From Siphlonurus alternatus (taxonomy: Eukaryota > Arthropoda > Insecta > Ephemeroptera > Siphlonuridae), in the NCBI GenBank assembly GCA_949825025.1, contig OX463781.1:26297192-26361191 (forward strand): 64,000 nucleotides of DNA, read 5' to 3'. The translations under genes and the position numbers were made by a program. How positions within the stretch are numbered: the stretch's first letter is position 1; every line of letters starts with the position of its first letter. Shown piece by piece: positions 21,611-34,377 of this stretch. The notes beneath the pieces were generated by a model. It searched no databases. It saw only the letters and a program-made list of their open reading frames with translations, and was not told the DNA's origin.

Positions 21611-23758
21611 TTAATGTTTAACCCGATACATGCGACCTCCTATAATGTTGCCCCTGCAAGAAAAGAAACATGAATTAATTAAAAAAAAAAAAAAAAAGTG
21701 TATTATAAAAAAATATTCATTCCATTTTCAATGATTTTCAAAAATTATTTTACAATACATTAATAATTAATTATTTATCTGATAATAATTATATGCCTTA
21801 AAATTAAAAGCTTAATTTATATTGTCATGCTATATAATATATAATTATCATTGAATTCAATCATTCAGTACAGTAATCTCCTGCCTCTGACTTGCTATTT
21901 ATGTACTCATGAGGAAAATATAATAAAAAATAAAAATAAAGTAATTAATATATAATAATTTATTTTATGGATATAATAATATTGCAGAGGATCGATGTGT
22001 ATATATATTATGTTTTTCTTTACACAAAACGACTTTCTACAAAGGAAAATCAAATTTTTTGACAAAATATTTGTGTGAAGATTAGACTTAGATAATCCAG
22101 TTTTGACAAATTAGCAACCTATAACGTGCTTTTTTTATTGTATATACTTATTTGGATAGAGGAGACCTCGATTTATAGATTGTCACTTTTTTTCAAACTT
22201 ATAATAACCTCCTGTAAAATTAAAGTGCAAAACTTGTGACGTTAATTACATCTATGAAAACAACAAAATAAATATATATACACGCAATAATATAAGGAGA
22301 GACGTTGCATGGATGTGAGAGTATTTCTCTCTCGATTTTGAGTTTTAGAGCCCGTAAAGAAAAAGGAAAATAATACATATAACTCGATGCCCTCTATTCA
22401 AATTTGCAATAGAAAATTTATATGTACGTTATCCCTATTTAATTAACTGTGTTCTGGTTCTCACCCCGGTCCGTAATTGCAGACGTAAAGCTTGTGTGAC
22501 CATCCACGAGAGTCCACGAACATGGTGTAGCCGCAGCCGATCGTCTTAGTGTCCGCCCATACCACCTGATGGCCGCCACAACAATTTTAAACTAGATTAC
22601 AACGATATGCCTTGTTTGATGCATTTATATTTATTTATATCGACGTCATAATTCATTATTTGTAGGGGAAAAAAATGTATGATATATATGAAAAAAATAT
22701 TGAAATTAAACTACCATGTTTAAGGGGGGTAAGGTAACACGAACAATCGATTTTTGTAATCCCATTTGATTAACATGTAAACCTTAGCAACCTCATATTA
22801 ATTCTGATTTTTTTTAGAGAGTTCTTAGCACCAAAAAAATGTGGAAAAAATTTCAAAACAATCGGACGATCCAATTTTTTTAAATGAATTTTTTAAATTT
22901 TCAGTATATAGGGCTTTCCCATAGAGACCTAAATTAAGAAATTAATTTTAAAAAATTGGATCGTCCGATTGTTTTGAAATTTTTTCCATATTTTTTTGGT
23001 GCCAAGAACTGTCTCTCAAAAAAAATTCAGAATTATTATGAGGTTGCTAAGGTTTACATGTTAATCAAATGGGACTACCAACAATCGATTGTTCGTGTTA
23101 CCTTACCCTTAACTTTGTCTTAAACTCATATATGTAGCATAATTATAATGGAAATTAACATCTTCACCCCCTTTAATTTCAACGAAAAGTATTTTAATTA
23201 TATAAGTTATTTTATTCTCAAAAATAAATATTCTCATATACAACCACAGTTAGATTCACGGCTCAATACAGGGGAGGTTGTATAAATATATATATAGTTG
23301 TTTCGAAAAGGTTGTTACCTCCTTAATTGTTATATGTTATAATTAGAAGCCCCCTCCCTTCAAAATGGGAGCTGGATTTATATACCCGTCCTTATACCTG
23401 CGTGTAGTGGCCCGCTCCGTAAGAGAATTGGAAGGGACTGATGTGCGCGGGACTGAAGCCTGGATTGTAGACCTCATTGAACCAGGCCTTAGTGGCTGCC
23501 GTGAAGTCCGGGTTGTGGTTCTTCTCCACCGGATAGTGCTGCGAGCTGTACACATTCTGACCCACCGAGAAACGAGCTGTGCAAAGGACAATATTGCACT
23601 GAAATATTTTACATAAAATGCAGTTTATTTTTATATGAGAGATGAAAACACCTACATCATGTATGTGTGTCTGCTTGATATACGTGGTTTGAAGTTCTCA
23701 TATTGTTATAATGAACTTGTAATAAAAAAGCAGCAAAATATTATGAATTTTGAATTAT

Positions 23759-23830
<72 letters not shown>

Positions 23831-24956
23831 CAATTAAAAAAATACACATACACATACACAGGCATTCAAATATTCGTTCAAAATCTGAAAGATTAACTTA
23901 AGAATTAATTTTTTCAAAATTTGAAATTTCGAGCTGTAACAGTAAAGCGTTTTGAAGCTTTTTGAAGCATGCCCAGGATCATATATAAATAAATAGTTGA
24001 CTAATTAAAAGACGTGAATACTAACCGACGTTTCTGTTCTTATCATGCTGGAACTTGCACTGGTCCGCCAGGCGCTGAGCAACTGCTGCCAACTCATCGT
24101 CCCATACCTGGAACGATGATCCACGTGCGAAAATTAATGATTCGGTGTGCCATGCTTGCATGAATTTGAAAAATATATTACAATGTTAAATGTGGGGTGG
24201 GAGGGTGGGGCAACGGGTGGGGGTGGTAGCACCTTCAATATATTTTTGGACCTTTTGTTGGAGGAGCGATCGCCCCCATCGCCCCCCCCCCCCCTTGGAT
24301 CCGCGCCCCCACACGTCAGAGCATCATCTAAGTACTTGTGGAGAATAAGTGAATTATTTTTTGCTATTCCAGAGGGGCGGTGCATGGGCTAAGACTCAAG
24401 CCCCGCTTTATAATTGAACAGGTAATGACTTACTAATGTAGCAATTAATTCACCGACTCACCAGATTCGGCATATAGGCTGCCCTCGGCTGCCCACGTAC
24501 TCTGCCACTCGCCACCGCCTGGCGCAGTTGGTTGTGTTCTCGAACCACCTCGTTCTTTTGTCTCTGAGTCAAACCGCGTCCTAGACAAACGTAATATTAT
24601 GTCCATATGCTCACTACAATGCAACCACAGGTTTAACTGATATGCAACTTTGAGTTAAAAATTGTCATTCTTTTCTGTTCTAGGATTTAATTTCTCATTA
24701 TCACTTTCATTTGCTGGAAAAAAGAAATGGGGGAAAAAAAAAGTACAAGATATTGAACATATTATAATTATAATTTTAGTGTATTCAATAATTTAATATT
24801 TTTTAACTCACTCAGAAGTCTGTTTGCCGGGCAGGCTCTCTCCCTGTAGATGCACATGGTGTGTTGTTTGAACCTTTGGTAGCGGGAGCACCCCTGACCC
24901 TTGACCTGGATCACTACCAGCAGCAGCGCCACAGCGGAGACAATAAGAAGCTTCAT
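21611..24956 (-). CDS. Secreted CAP-superfamily protein (venom allergen 5-like)
   Basis: Six exons on the minus strand: 24956-24812, 24580-24462, 24107-24026, 23576-23398, 22565-22465 and 21653-21611 (stop 21613-21611); all junctions keep frame, 222 residues. The start ATG at 24956 opens a signal peptide ([20 protein letters not shown]), so the product is extracellular. The CAP domain runs from about residue 50 ([15 protein letters not shown]) to the end. Both CAP family signatures are present: GHYTQVVWADT (171-181) and [10 protein letters not shown] (202-211). Six cysteines (23, 35, 42, 105, 186, 204) would allow three disulphides; insect antigen 5 has eight. CAP proteins bind sterols or lipids or act in defence, reproduction or venom; nothing here decides which. 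No venom role should be assumed from the family name. Intron 4 holds a palindromic repeat and intron 3 an AT microsatellite. Confidence 0.92.
22720..23112. mobile_element. Foldback MITE, family B, TTAA-flanked
   Basis: About 390-bp palindrome inside the CAP gene intron between exons 4 and 5. The ends read TTAAGGGGGGTAAGG and CCTTACCCTTAA, the inner arms include AACACGAACAATCGAT and TTGGATCGTCCGATTG with inverted partners, and a spacer of about 50 bp separates the arms. TTAA at both ends would fit a piggyBac-type target site, but no transposase is present to confirm that. Confidence 0.8.
23766..23829. repeat. (AT)n microsatellite
   Basis: About 64 bp of alternating AT within intron 3 of the CAP gene. 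Confidence 0.95.
24190..24310. repeat. Dispersed G/C-run repeat ending in GGATCCGCGC
   Basis: A G-rich then C-rich segment in CAP intron 2, ending TTGGATCCGCGCC. The same terminal word occurs at both ends of 53731-53891, so this is probably a fragment of the same element. Low-complexity reading frames across it are not genes. Confidence 0.5.
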
Positions 24957-25031
24957 CTGTACAGAACACAAATTGTTCTTCACGATCTGACGACTTGCCG
25001 GTGCCCGTGTGATAATTTGCGTGAGCTTTGC

Positions 25032-25039
25032 CTTTTATA
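25032..25039 (-). promoter_or_regulatory. Proximal TATA box of the CAP gene
   Basis: TATAAAAG on the minus strand, about 80 bp before the start ATG, which would put transcription start near 25005-25010 with a short unspliced leader. Confidence 0.55.
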
Positions 25040-26189
25040 TGTTCGAGCTAAGAGATGGCATCCCGGTTATTGCAATATCAACATTTATATAATTTATACA
25101 TACATATATTATATTCTCACCACAAAATCATAAATAACATCCAGGGGACTAAATTGCAACTCTTACAAACTTACAAAGGAAGTATCAACAAAGATAGTAG
25201 TCGGAAGACAACAAATTTGGTTGCCGTTTTCCTTACGCAATGGGTGCATTGTTTGCATTATAGTAGTAAACCATATATAGATAGCATAATGGGTTTCGCC
25301 CAGTGACCACATGGTCATCCCGGGGTACGGGCCGGGGACGTTGTAAACATCCCCGCAAGAACCATCCCCGGATATGTTTTATGTATGTTCGCTTTCACGT
25401 GCAAGCATTTTTCTTGAAATATGGTTTCCGTGCTCTAAAACAGGTTTTAGCCACGTTCCAAAAAGAATTTTCTTTTTTTTTATAATATTTTTTATGAACA
25501 TTCCTCAGAACATCCCCAAGGGACGCAACAGGGTGTTTCCTGAACATATGTATTCACGAAGAACACTGATGGAGCCTGCGTTTTCGCTAAAATTATTATG
25601 TATGCTGTTCTTTATTAAAAGATTGAGAGTCTTATGATAAATAGTTAATATTATTTATTAAAATTATGAAAATATTTAAAAATAAGTAATGAAATTTAAA
25701 TTATTATATTTTAATTTAATTATTCATGTAAGAAATAAACACATCAACTAGTTGCTTATCAAGTGCAGGTAGTGCAGGACACGATCGGGGAAAAAAACAT
25801 TCAAGCAGAGGGAAAAATTATGGAACAAACTAAATTTTTTTTTTAATGTAAACTAAATTTTTTTTTTTTTTATTTCATTTTTATTACATGATATTGTACC
25901 AGCCAGGGATATATTTCATACAGACATGATTCAACCGTTACAACAAACAACGACGTTTTGATTAAAATTAAGGTCTCAGTGATTGTTAAATTATTTTAAA
26001 ATAAAACACATGTTGTATATTTACAGGTACGTCATTAAATAATAATAATAATTAATTGAATAATAAAGAATAAAATCTTCAAACAAATAATACGTATTAT
26101 AGGTTCACGTATACTAATAAGGGTCATATTAATTGTATTATTTTTTTCGATATTTCCACAACATAACATGCTAACATAATTTTACTTAC

Positions 26190-26277
26190 GATTATGTTGT
26201 AATCAGTCTCAGGTGTCGTGCCACCCACACCTGGCGAGCATCTGACACCTGGAGAAGCCGCCTCTGCTACTTATATA
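26190..26277 (-). promoter_or_regulatory. Distal promoter and noncoding first exon, probably CAP gene
   Basis: TATATAAG at 26277-26270 precedes a GC-richer segment ending in a good donor (ATC, then GTAAGT, at 26190/26189). An acceptor-like TTCTGTACAG sits directly before the CAP start codon at 24957. Together these suggest an alternative promoter with a spliced 5'UTR. It could also belong to an unrecognised transcript. Confidence 0.4.
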
Positions 26278-26820
26278 TTCTGACCTCGACCTTGCGAGTG
26301 TGCACCTTTAATTATTTGGCCAACTCTCTGAATGCCCTTCTCAAGAAGACATTAAAACAATAAAATTAACATGCATGGACAGAATATAAAATGTATAGTA
26401 CATAACGTTCAAAAAGATTACAGTGGAATAATATAATATACTGTATAATTCTGAAGGTTTATGAATTCAATTTTTTTTTTTTTTTTTACATATTTAATGT
26501 TGTGTATTGTTCTATTGTATTCTATTTATATTTGTCTTTGTTTACTATTATTTTTAATTATCTTTATGTATTATATGATTAAAAGAAAATATACATGCAA
26601 TTTTGTTTAAAATTAAAAGTTAGTAGGACCTAACTATAAATATTAAATTTCAAAATTATAATAATAATGAAGATATTTTTTTTATATTAACAGAAATAAC
26701 AGATAACTTTATTCATCAAGATCTTGCATTCATGAAGAACTTTATGTAACATCTTGTAGAGGCCGATAGCCGATAGGGTACTCTATAACCCTAGCTGGTA
26801 CAATATTATGTAACTATTTA

Positions 26821-26823
<3 letters not shown>

Positions 26824-26890
<67 letters not shown>
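26824..26890. repeat. (AT)n microsatellite
   Basis: About 67 bp of alternating AT in the intergenic or distal-intron region upstream of the CAP coding exons. Confidence 0.95.
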
Positions 26891-26893
<3 letters not shown>

Positions 26894-27125
26894 GTTTGCC
26901 TAAAGATTGTTATGGCGAAGAAGCGTGATTAATTGTTTTGTTTTAACGCATATTTTTTAATATTATAAAAAAAAATCTTAAAAGAAATTATACAAGTATG
27001 CAAAACTTTTTACACTTTATACTCACTTATATTATACAATTAAAAAATCATCAAATGCTCATTCAATAATTGATAATATATTCAAATTTATATTGCTATA
27101 CATTTGCTGGAAAATGTATAATATC

Positions 27126-27444
27126 AATAGAGTATTGTCCTCAATTTTTTCTTTGCAGAAATGGATAGAGGGTGCAAAGTTATGCTACCCTGATTTTTTT
27201 TAGATTTTTAGAGCCCGGGAACTATTTTTAAAAAATTATTGAAAGTCCTTTTCGTGACGACACGAGACGCCGCTCCTTAAGAAAAAGATAGGACTTGCCG
27301 CCGCGTGACGTCACAAAAAGAACTTTCAATAATTTTTTAAAAATAGTTCCAGGTCTCTAAAAAATCTGAAAAAAATCAGGGTAGCATAACTTTGCACGCT
27401 CTATCCATTTCTGCAATAAAAAAATTTGAGGACAATACTCTATT
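27126..27444. mobile_element. Foldback MITE, family A, copy 2
   Basis: About 320-bp palindrome. The terminal inverted repeat AATAGAGTATTGTCCTCAA is perfect at both ends. The inner arms (AAAGTTATGCTACCCTGA, AACTATTTTTAAAAAATT) and the CTTAAGGAGC-type core match the copies at 19861 and 40301. It is the best-preserved copy of the standard type. Confidence 0.85.
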
Positions 27445-27539
27445 ATAAAAAGCACTATATATCTGTCAATAAAAAAATATTTCTTATCACATGAATCGTT
27501 TAGTGTTAATAAATGAGGAAAACTATATTTGACACTTAC

Positions 27540-27600
27540 CCTTCATTGAATCAACAAATTGCTGACAGAGTCAAGTGTCGCAGGAAAAGCTTTACTTCAC
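27540..27600 (-). other. Possible noncoding 5' exon on the minus strand
   Basis: A non-AT-rich segment ending in a strong donor (GAAGG then GTAAGT) on the minus strand, upstream of the CAP gene. No reading frame. It may be a further alternative first exon; support is only the splice-site match and composition. Confidence 0.25.
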
Positions 27601-28164
27601 AAGTGACGAGGATGTCACTGTCACTTTTGTATAATATTTGTCCGGATTTATGACAGAAATGATGAACAGAGAAATGATTTATGGTACTTGTTTCAAATCA
27701 ATCTGGGTTGAGAATCTATTAGTCCATTTTATCTATCTATAATCCACAACACAGATGGTTAATATTTTATACTTGTATTGATAACGCATCTGAAACCCTT
27801 TACATGTATGCGAGACAGTGGGGTAGTAAAATGTTAAATTTTAATTAGGTCACTGTATAAGATGAACTCTATATTACAGTGTACTGTATAATAGTTTAAT
27901 TAATAATTCATACCAATAAATTAAGTGCTATTTTTATTTTTGCATTAAACAATTAATTTTAGAATCAATTAATAAAATTTTAATCACAATACTCATCTAC
28001 TGCATCAAACACCCACTCCTTAACCAGAACACCACATTTTGTTTCAATCTAAAATTGTAACAAACAACCTAGAAACCAACGCATCTATGTATGTACCATC
28101 CTCCTACATGTACGTTTTATATTGTTTTATTTTTTGCTTCATTAACTTCATTATAATAATTCAA

Positions 28165-28462
28165 GCGTAAAATTATATGCAAAAAAAAATTAAAATAAAA
28201 CATAAACCCTCAAGGCACCTGTTAATGTCCAGTGAATTAAAAATCAGCTGTACATATCTGAGGCAAGTGATTGTTTTTTAACATTAACGCGTAAAATTAT
28301 ATGCAAAAAAAAATTAAAATAAAACATAAACCCTCAAGGCACCTGTTAATGTCCAGTGAATTAAAAATCAGCTGTACATATCTGAGGCAAGTGATTGTTT
28401 TTTAACATTAACGAAATCAGCTGTACATATCTGAGGCAAGTGATTGTTTTTTAACATTAACG
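28165..28462. repeat. 124-bp tandem duplication, 2.4 copies
   Basis: Two nearly identical 124-bp units (28165-28288 and 28289-28412) start GCGTAAAATTATATGC, followed by a partial third unit (28414-28462) that contains only the end, from AAATCAGCTGTACATATC. The near identity implies recent duplication. Confidence 0.92.
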
Positions 28463-30061
28463 TGGATAAATTAAACTTTTAAAATCTTTAAATATTATAA
28501 CCAGCAGAATGTTATCATGTGTTGCAGTAGGAAGTAAAACTTTGTAAGTGCATGTGGTCAAAAAATAACGAGATGTTTATATTATCAATCAATAATTAAC
28601 ATTCTCTATTTTTTTAATTGCTAATTAGTAATGACGAACTGTCGCCAGATGTAACCACAAGGAACTAACTGAGGTTATTAACTAAAGTCCTAAAATTACA
28701 CGCTCTAGCTGATTGGTACACATATACGGAAGAGCCACACACAAAGTCTGCATGTACTACTCGAGCCAATACTGAAATGTTATTGCATCATTAATTTATG
28801 TAAGCATTATATTATATAATGTTAGTTTATAATACATGTACACCAAATTTATCAGATAAAATATTAGTTATTACGTGATTAGCTGATTACAGTCATTTCA
28901 ATTCTTGAATTTTTCTTCCAATTTAACAATCTAAGAAATATTAAAAATTTGACATGTTGGTACTTGGTATTATTGTTGAAATCGGTTACCAATAACTGCT
29001 AATACAGTCTAACAGATCTTAGAATACTTGTAGACACTATGGCGTCTAGCTTTCCAGACAGTCTCCGTCGTATTCTGGCTGGGAAAAAAGCAAAAGACGA
29101 TCGCCGCGCGTATAGTCGTATCTACACGTAAACTAATTGTAATAAGATCTGTAATACTGTATATAAAAGGTAAATGAATTATGAGAAAGGCACTCAACCT
29201 ACTTCTAATAGGAATAAGATGTATAATATGTACAATATAATATGTCAATATGTACATGTACGTACTTCAAACTTAATTAAATAAAAAAAATATATCATGC
29301 ACTTCATTTTTCAAATATTTTCCCGGATTTTCCGATATGATAGTATGGAAATTAATTATTGAATGTTGTTATCAATGAAGAAAAGATTAAAGATCGCTTC
29401 GATAACGTTTGATAAAAAGTATCATATTACGCTGCAGTGTGGTAATTATTCATTCACTGAACGAAAAATGTCATAAATTATAAGATTAACTTTTTCAGCT
29501 CATCGCTAATTTGTTTTCAAAAATCAGATAAGCTGTGTATAAATATTATAACTATCTTAAAATTCGTGACGTAAATTATTATTTATTATTAAACCTATAT
29601 ACAACAAGTTTACACCTAATTTAACAAACATTTATGTACGTGACTATTGATTTAGTTTAATTTTGTAATATTAGTATTTTATGTTATTTTTATTTTCTTG
29701 TGTTGATCTGCATCTAAAGTATATGCGCCAAATCTTAATCTCATGAATATAGCCTGAAAATTTACTGTGAAAAAAGTACTCGTTTGAGAAGGCCTGTTAT
29801 ATTAAAATGTAAATAAATGAATAAAACTTCTGAAGATCATGCAATACAAATTTATTTCATACTTGTATGTTTCTCATAAGCACCCAAGCAGTAAAACGCT
29901 GTAAAACGGAATTAACTCATAAAATCATGGATCGCTGGTCAACGGTATATTGTTAATGACTGACAAAGATTCTTTAAGCAGCAGATAATGCGTCTGGTGC
30001 TTTTTTTAATTGGTTACGATGAAGGTCAAGTGGCAGTTCGTGTGGGCCATCATGACGTTTT
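28463..30061. other. Noncoding, intergenic
   Basis: AT-rich DNA between the CAP gene (minus) and the GST gene (plus). I see no supportable gene, RNA or repeat here. Confidence 0.5.
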
Positions 30062-30751
30062 ATCAGTCAGATGTTTTGAAGATCAAGCAGAGGCAAGAGC
30101 GTAAGAAACTATATACATATTTACTACTTGTAAGTAAGATTGGCTATATTACTCTGTAAAAAATTAATGGGCGCGATTCACAAAGAAGTTAGCCAGGTAA
30201 GCCAGGCTTCTAACCACGTTTAACTTAGCCACGTTTATCTAGGTGGTTTAACACGTAAAACGGGTATAGTTAAACGTGGTTAAGCTAAACGTGGTTAGAA
30301 ACCTGGCTAACTTATTCGTGAATCGCACCCAATAAATTCATCTTTAATTTTATACGTATGAAGTCATACTCGTTGTCATGACGTTACAATTTAGTTCTTT
30401 AGCTTTTCTATTCAAATTTTTAGAGGTAGTTGTTTAGTACCAGTTAAATATTACATCTCTGTTAATATATAAGGAGGTTTGTGAGTAATATCGTATATTT
30501 AATTTATATTTTAATATTGGAATTAAAAAAAATAAAATGTTTTAAGATAATTTTTTTCTGCTGAAAGATTTTTTTATATGATATTGTTGCATTAATATTG
30601 AATTATTTAGCATCGAAGAATTTGATTTATTATTATTTTGAATCGAAGATATTTTGTATTTTACTATAAAATTCAGTAAAATTTTTTCTTTCAGGTGAAG
30701 TTTGAACTCCTTGGTGTCACCCACAGTGTCTTCACTATATAAGAGGTGAAA
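30062..30751 (+). other. 5'UTR of the GST gene with one intron (predicted)
   Basis: An initiator-like TCAGTCAG at about 30062 begins a short exon ending at about 30102 before GTAAGA. The acceptor TTTCTTTCAG at 30694 opens a second leader segment, 30695-30751, that runs into the ATG. The intron contains a foldback MITE (30167-30332). Start position and exon pairing are inferred from motifs only. Confidence 0.4.
30167..30332. mobile_element. Foldback MITE, family C, copy 1
   Basis: About 165-bp palindrome in the GST leader intron: GCGATTCAC ends with inverted partners, then GTTAGCCAGG and CTAACCACGTTTAACTTAG arms. A second copy is at 48635-48801. Confidence 0.85.
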
Positions 30752-32853
30752 ATGACGACGGCCAAGCTGACTTACTTCAACTACACGGACATCGCCGAGC
30801 CCGTGCGCTTCTTGTTGACGTACGGAGAGGTTGTCTTCGAGGACGAGCGGATATCACGTGACCTCTTCTATGCCAGAAGGGACAGTTAGTGAGCACCATA
30901 ACCTTACAAGACATATCACTATAAAGTTAGATATAATATAATAAATATGTGACACCATAGCATACTGCTAATAGCGCTAATCCCAATACGGTTATTGTGG
31001 AATGTGGAATTATTATAAACTTAAAAAAATATGTGCATATTTTTTTTTATCTCTTCTTCATTAAAAAGTCTTCTATACACAAGAGTGCATGGGTATCTCA
31101 ATCATCAAAGAAAGTATGGAATACTGGCATTTATAACTACGAAATAAAAAGGCGAAAGATAAAATTATTTTTCAATTTTCTTTTAATGAATTAAAAAATA
31201 AGATGATTGTTATGGTTCATCTCCTATATTATAAAGTATACGTGTATCCGCGAGATCAGCTTTAATATTATGAATATATGAATCTCCCACGTACCAGGCC
31301 TGCCGATGGGCAAGGTGCCAGTGCTGCAGATCGACGGCCACACGCTGCATCAGTCCCTCAGCATCTGCCGGTACCTGGGTCGCCGACTGGGCCTCGCCGG
31401 CAAGGACGAGTGGGACGCCGTGCAGTGCGAGATGATGGCGGACACCGTGAACGACGTGAGGGTTGGTTAGTAAATGTGTCTCCTTAAGGCTTAACCTGAG
31501 AAATTTGGACGAAAAATTTGCTACAACAGATTTTCTTCAAATTAATTTGGTGGACTTACAACAATCGTCAAATTAGCTCTGAATTTTTTCGGAATTTTTT
31601 AACCGTTGGTTTAATTATAATTAATTAATTTAAATGAGAATTTTGTATACTTCCAATGTTAAATTTGTTAATTAGCCTTGCAAAAAAACTATACAATAGA
31701 TTCTTTTACTTTTTTTTTTACTAAAACCTAATTTTTTAGACTATTTTTCTGAATTGTTTTCATATATTTTGAACCGTGGCGATGATCGTTTCCTGTATGT
31801 GATGACAAATGTGGCAACGTTCTCAAGGACTGATGTCACCACCCCCTCCTAAAAAATTATTCGTGTTCCAATGAAAACAGTGTTGCCACTATAGCCACGC
31901 CTCTTGACCTTGACAGACAAATTCTCAGTTTATACCTTAAGATTGTGGACTAGGACACAGACGTTGTTATATATATCTGCATATTCTACACCCACAATTT
32001 GGCAAACTGCATGGTGATAACAGCAGAATTAGTGCGATATAAGTGTCGAGACAGGTAAATTTTTCAAGCTTGCCATATTATTTCATTATTGTAGCTTGCT
32101 TCTTTTTTTAAATTTACCAAATATGAATTAAAGTTTCAAAAGTCGATTTCGATCAGTTTTAAAGTAGCTTGCACCTTTCAGGGCTGGTGCGCTGGTACTT
32201 CGAGCGTCACTCGGACGCCAAGGCCACCAAGCGTGAGGCCACCATGCAGCAGACGGACGCGTTCCTGGACAGACTCGAGGCGATTGCAGCCAAGAACGCC
32301 GGCTTCCTCGTGCTGTCCGGACAGGTGAGATCGTACACACTAGCATTGAACAATAATTACAATAGGAACAAGTATAATTAGTTGGCTGCAAGGTGTTTAT
32401 TGAATTTTATTTTGTCCCAGCATACTCAGATAACTAATACACATTATAATAATAACTAATAACTAATAACTAGTAACTGATAACTAATAATCTATTATAT
32501 GTATATAATAGATTACAAGGACTCTTTGCGCTACCACGTTGAAATATTTTTATAATAGTTTCATTATTATATTATTATATATTTTTTAAAGAAATGAAAA
32601 TGCAAGCTAGCTCATGAATTTTATGTAATTAATTAATCAAACATTATTTTGTCTTTCATTGAGAGGTTTTGTTGTGTTTCAGGTAACTTACCCTGATGTG
32701 ATGATGGCCTCCATTTACGACTACCTGAACCACATGGCAGGTTGTGACCTTTTCTCAAAGAGACCTACCCTGCAGACATTATGTGCAACCATCAGGGCCA
32801 CACCCAGTATCAGGAAGTACCTGGAGACCAGCCCGCCGCACCCTCCATTGTAG
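30752..32853 (+). CDS. Sigma-class glutathione S-transferase (HPGDS-like)
   Basis: Four exons: 30752-30884, 31298-31465, 32182-32324 and 32683-32853 (stop TAG), 204 residues; donors GTTAGT, GTTAGT, GTGAGA; all junctions keep frame. Cytosolic enzyme that conjugates glutathione to electrophiles such as lipid peroxidation products. Tyr8 in KLTYFN is the expected catalytic residue. The thioredoxin-like N-domain contains IAEPVRFLL and the glutathione-site motif PMGKVPVLQIDGH, then HQSLSICRYLGRRLGL. The all-helical C-domain runs from about residue 78 and ends in a helix with YDYLNHMAG. Length fits the sigma class (about 200). The second intron boundary uses the third of three possible GT sites (31466), the only one that keeps frame. 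The C-terminal PPHPPL tail is a little unusual. No clear AATAAA follows closely. Confidence 0.93.
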
Positions 32854-34377
32854 TAAATCTCAGGGTACCAGTGATGGCCAATTTAGTGCTTGGGTGCATG
32901 GCTCGATCAATACGGCCTATTCTCAAAAACGAAACAAGAACAAGAAATGACAAACAACTACTTGAAAATCAGATGATCGCATTATCTAAATTTGTATTAG
33001 CTACAACATTTTAAAAGTTTTTTTCATAGTTAATTTTTCTTACACTGAAATATTTAAATTAAATTTCTTACACATAAAATTATCTTTTGTTTATATTATA
33101 CATAATTACGCTGTTATAACGCATATAAGTACTGTCTCAATTAGGAAAAAAGAGGAGTATGTATGTTATTATTCATTAAATTGTAATCTAATGTAAAATA
33201 TCCGGAATCAAAATAATTTTAATTAATTTAAATGTATTATTTAGACCATTGATATTTCGAGATTCCAACCATTCCTACCGGGGCAATATATATATATATA
33301 CTGTTTTTTAATTATAACAATACATCATGTTATCCGAGCGAGTTTCCATTTGAAACTGGCTCTATTAAGGATTAATTTTTTTATTCTTACATCTTCAATA
33401 CTATTTTTTATGTCACTCTCTCTAGAAATGTTGAGTTGCCATAAAACAAGAAAATTCATTAAATTAGTTTAAAATTTATCAGTCTGTAAAAGTTTGTTCT
33501 AGAAATAATTTTATGATCATAAAATATTCACCGTCATCACTTTACTTTTGCTGCTATTATCAAAGTTTCAAGACAGGCCGCGATCCATACACTTAGGGCT
33601 GCCACACGTTAACAAGTAGGTAAGTCGTTCTTCAGCTACCGTTTTACAACATGAAATGTTTGTATCATTAAAAGATAAAAAAAAAAGGTTTGTAAAATAG
33701 AGCAAGTACTAGTTTTTATCACTTACTTAGTGTTCTAAATTCAATACATTGCTGTGGATGGATGTTAACATGTTGAAAAATTCATGCATTCAAGTTAAAT
33801 TGATTTTTGTAATAGCTAATAATTGCTATTATAATATTGACGATTTCTTTAGTGATAATTTCACTCATACTTCTCAATAGATATTATGTTTTGATTTCAT
33901 TTATGGAGTAGCACCCTAATTCTATTTGTTGTTCAGACAATGGACAGCTTTAACTGCAATTTCACAAGCGCACAAGTTTGTTTGCTTTTCATCTTTATGG
34001 TGTGTTCAATGTTTGTAAATTATTAAAATTTGCTATTATTGTATATAATATAGAGTTTCAGGTTTAATATTATAAACATTTTTCATGTTGTAAATAAGAT
34101 ATTATTTGTGTTGTTTTCAGATATTCACCATTTCTAGTATATTTTACATTTTTTGATCAATATGTATTGCCTTTTCAATAAGTTTCTCTGATGGGTGTGA
34201 TCTGGTTTTTTCATGATAGTATGTTGATAATTAATTGTGTATTGTACTGGATTGCTCTATAATTGAGGCATTGTTAAGTTTTTATTCATGTCAGTTTATT
34301 GATATTTCTTTTATTTCATTGTTAATACTAAATTAATTACACGCATTTTTTGTTGTTGTTGTTGATATGTGATTATA

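Noticed and set aside
23635..23901. Open frame crossing the AT repeat
   Set aside because: Tyr-Ile repeats produced by the microsatellite; it lies in a CAP gene intron.
28165..28462. CRISPR-like array
   Set aside because: It is a plain tandem duplication with no spacers, in a eukaryotic genome.
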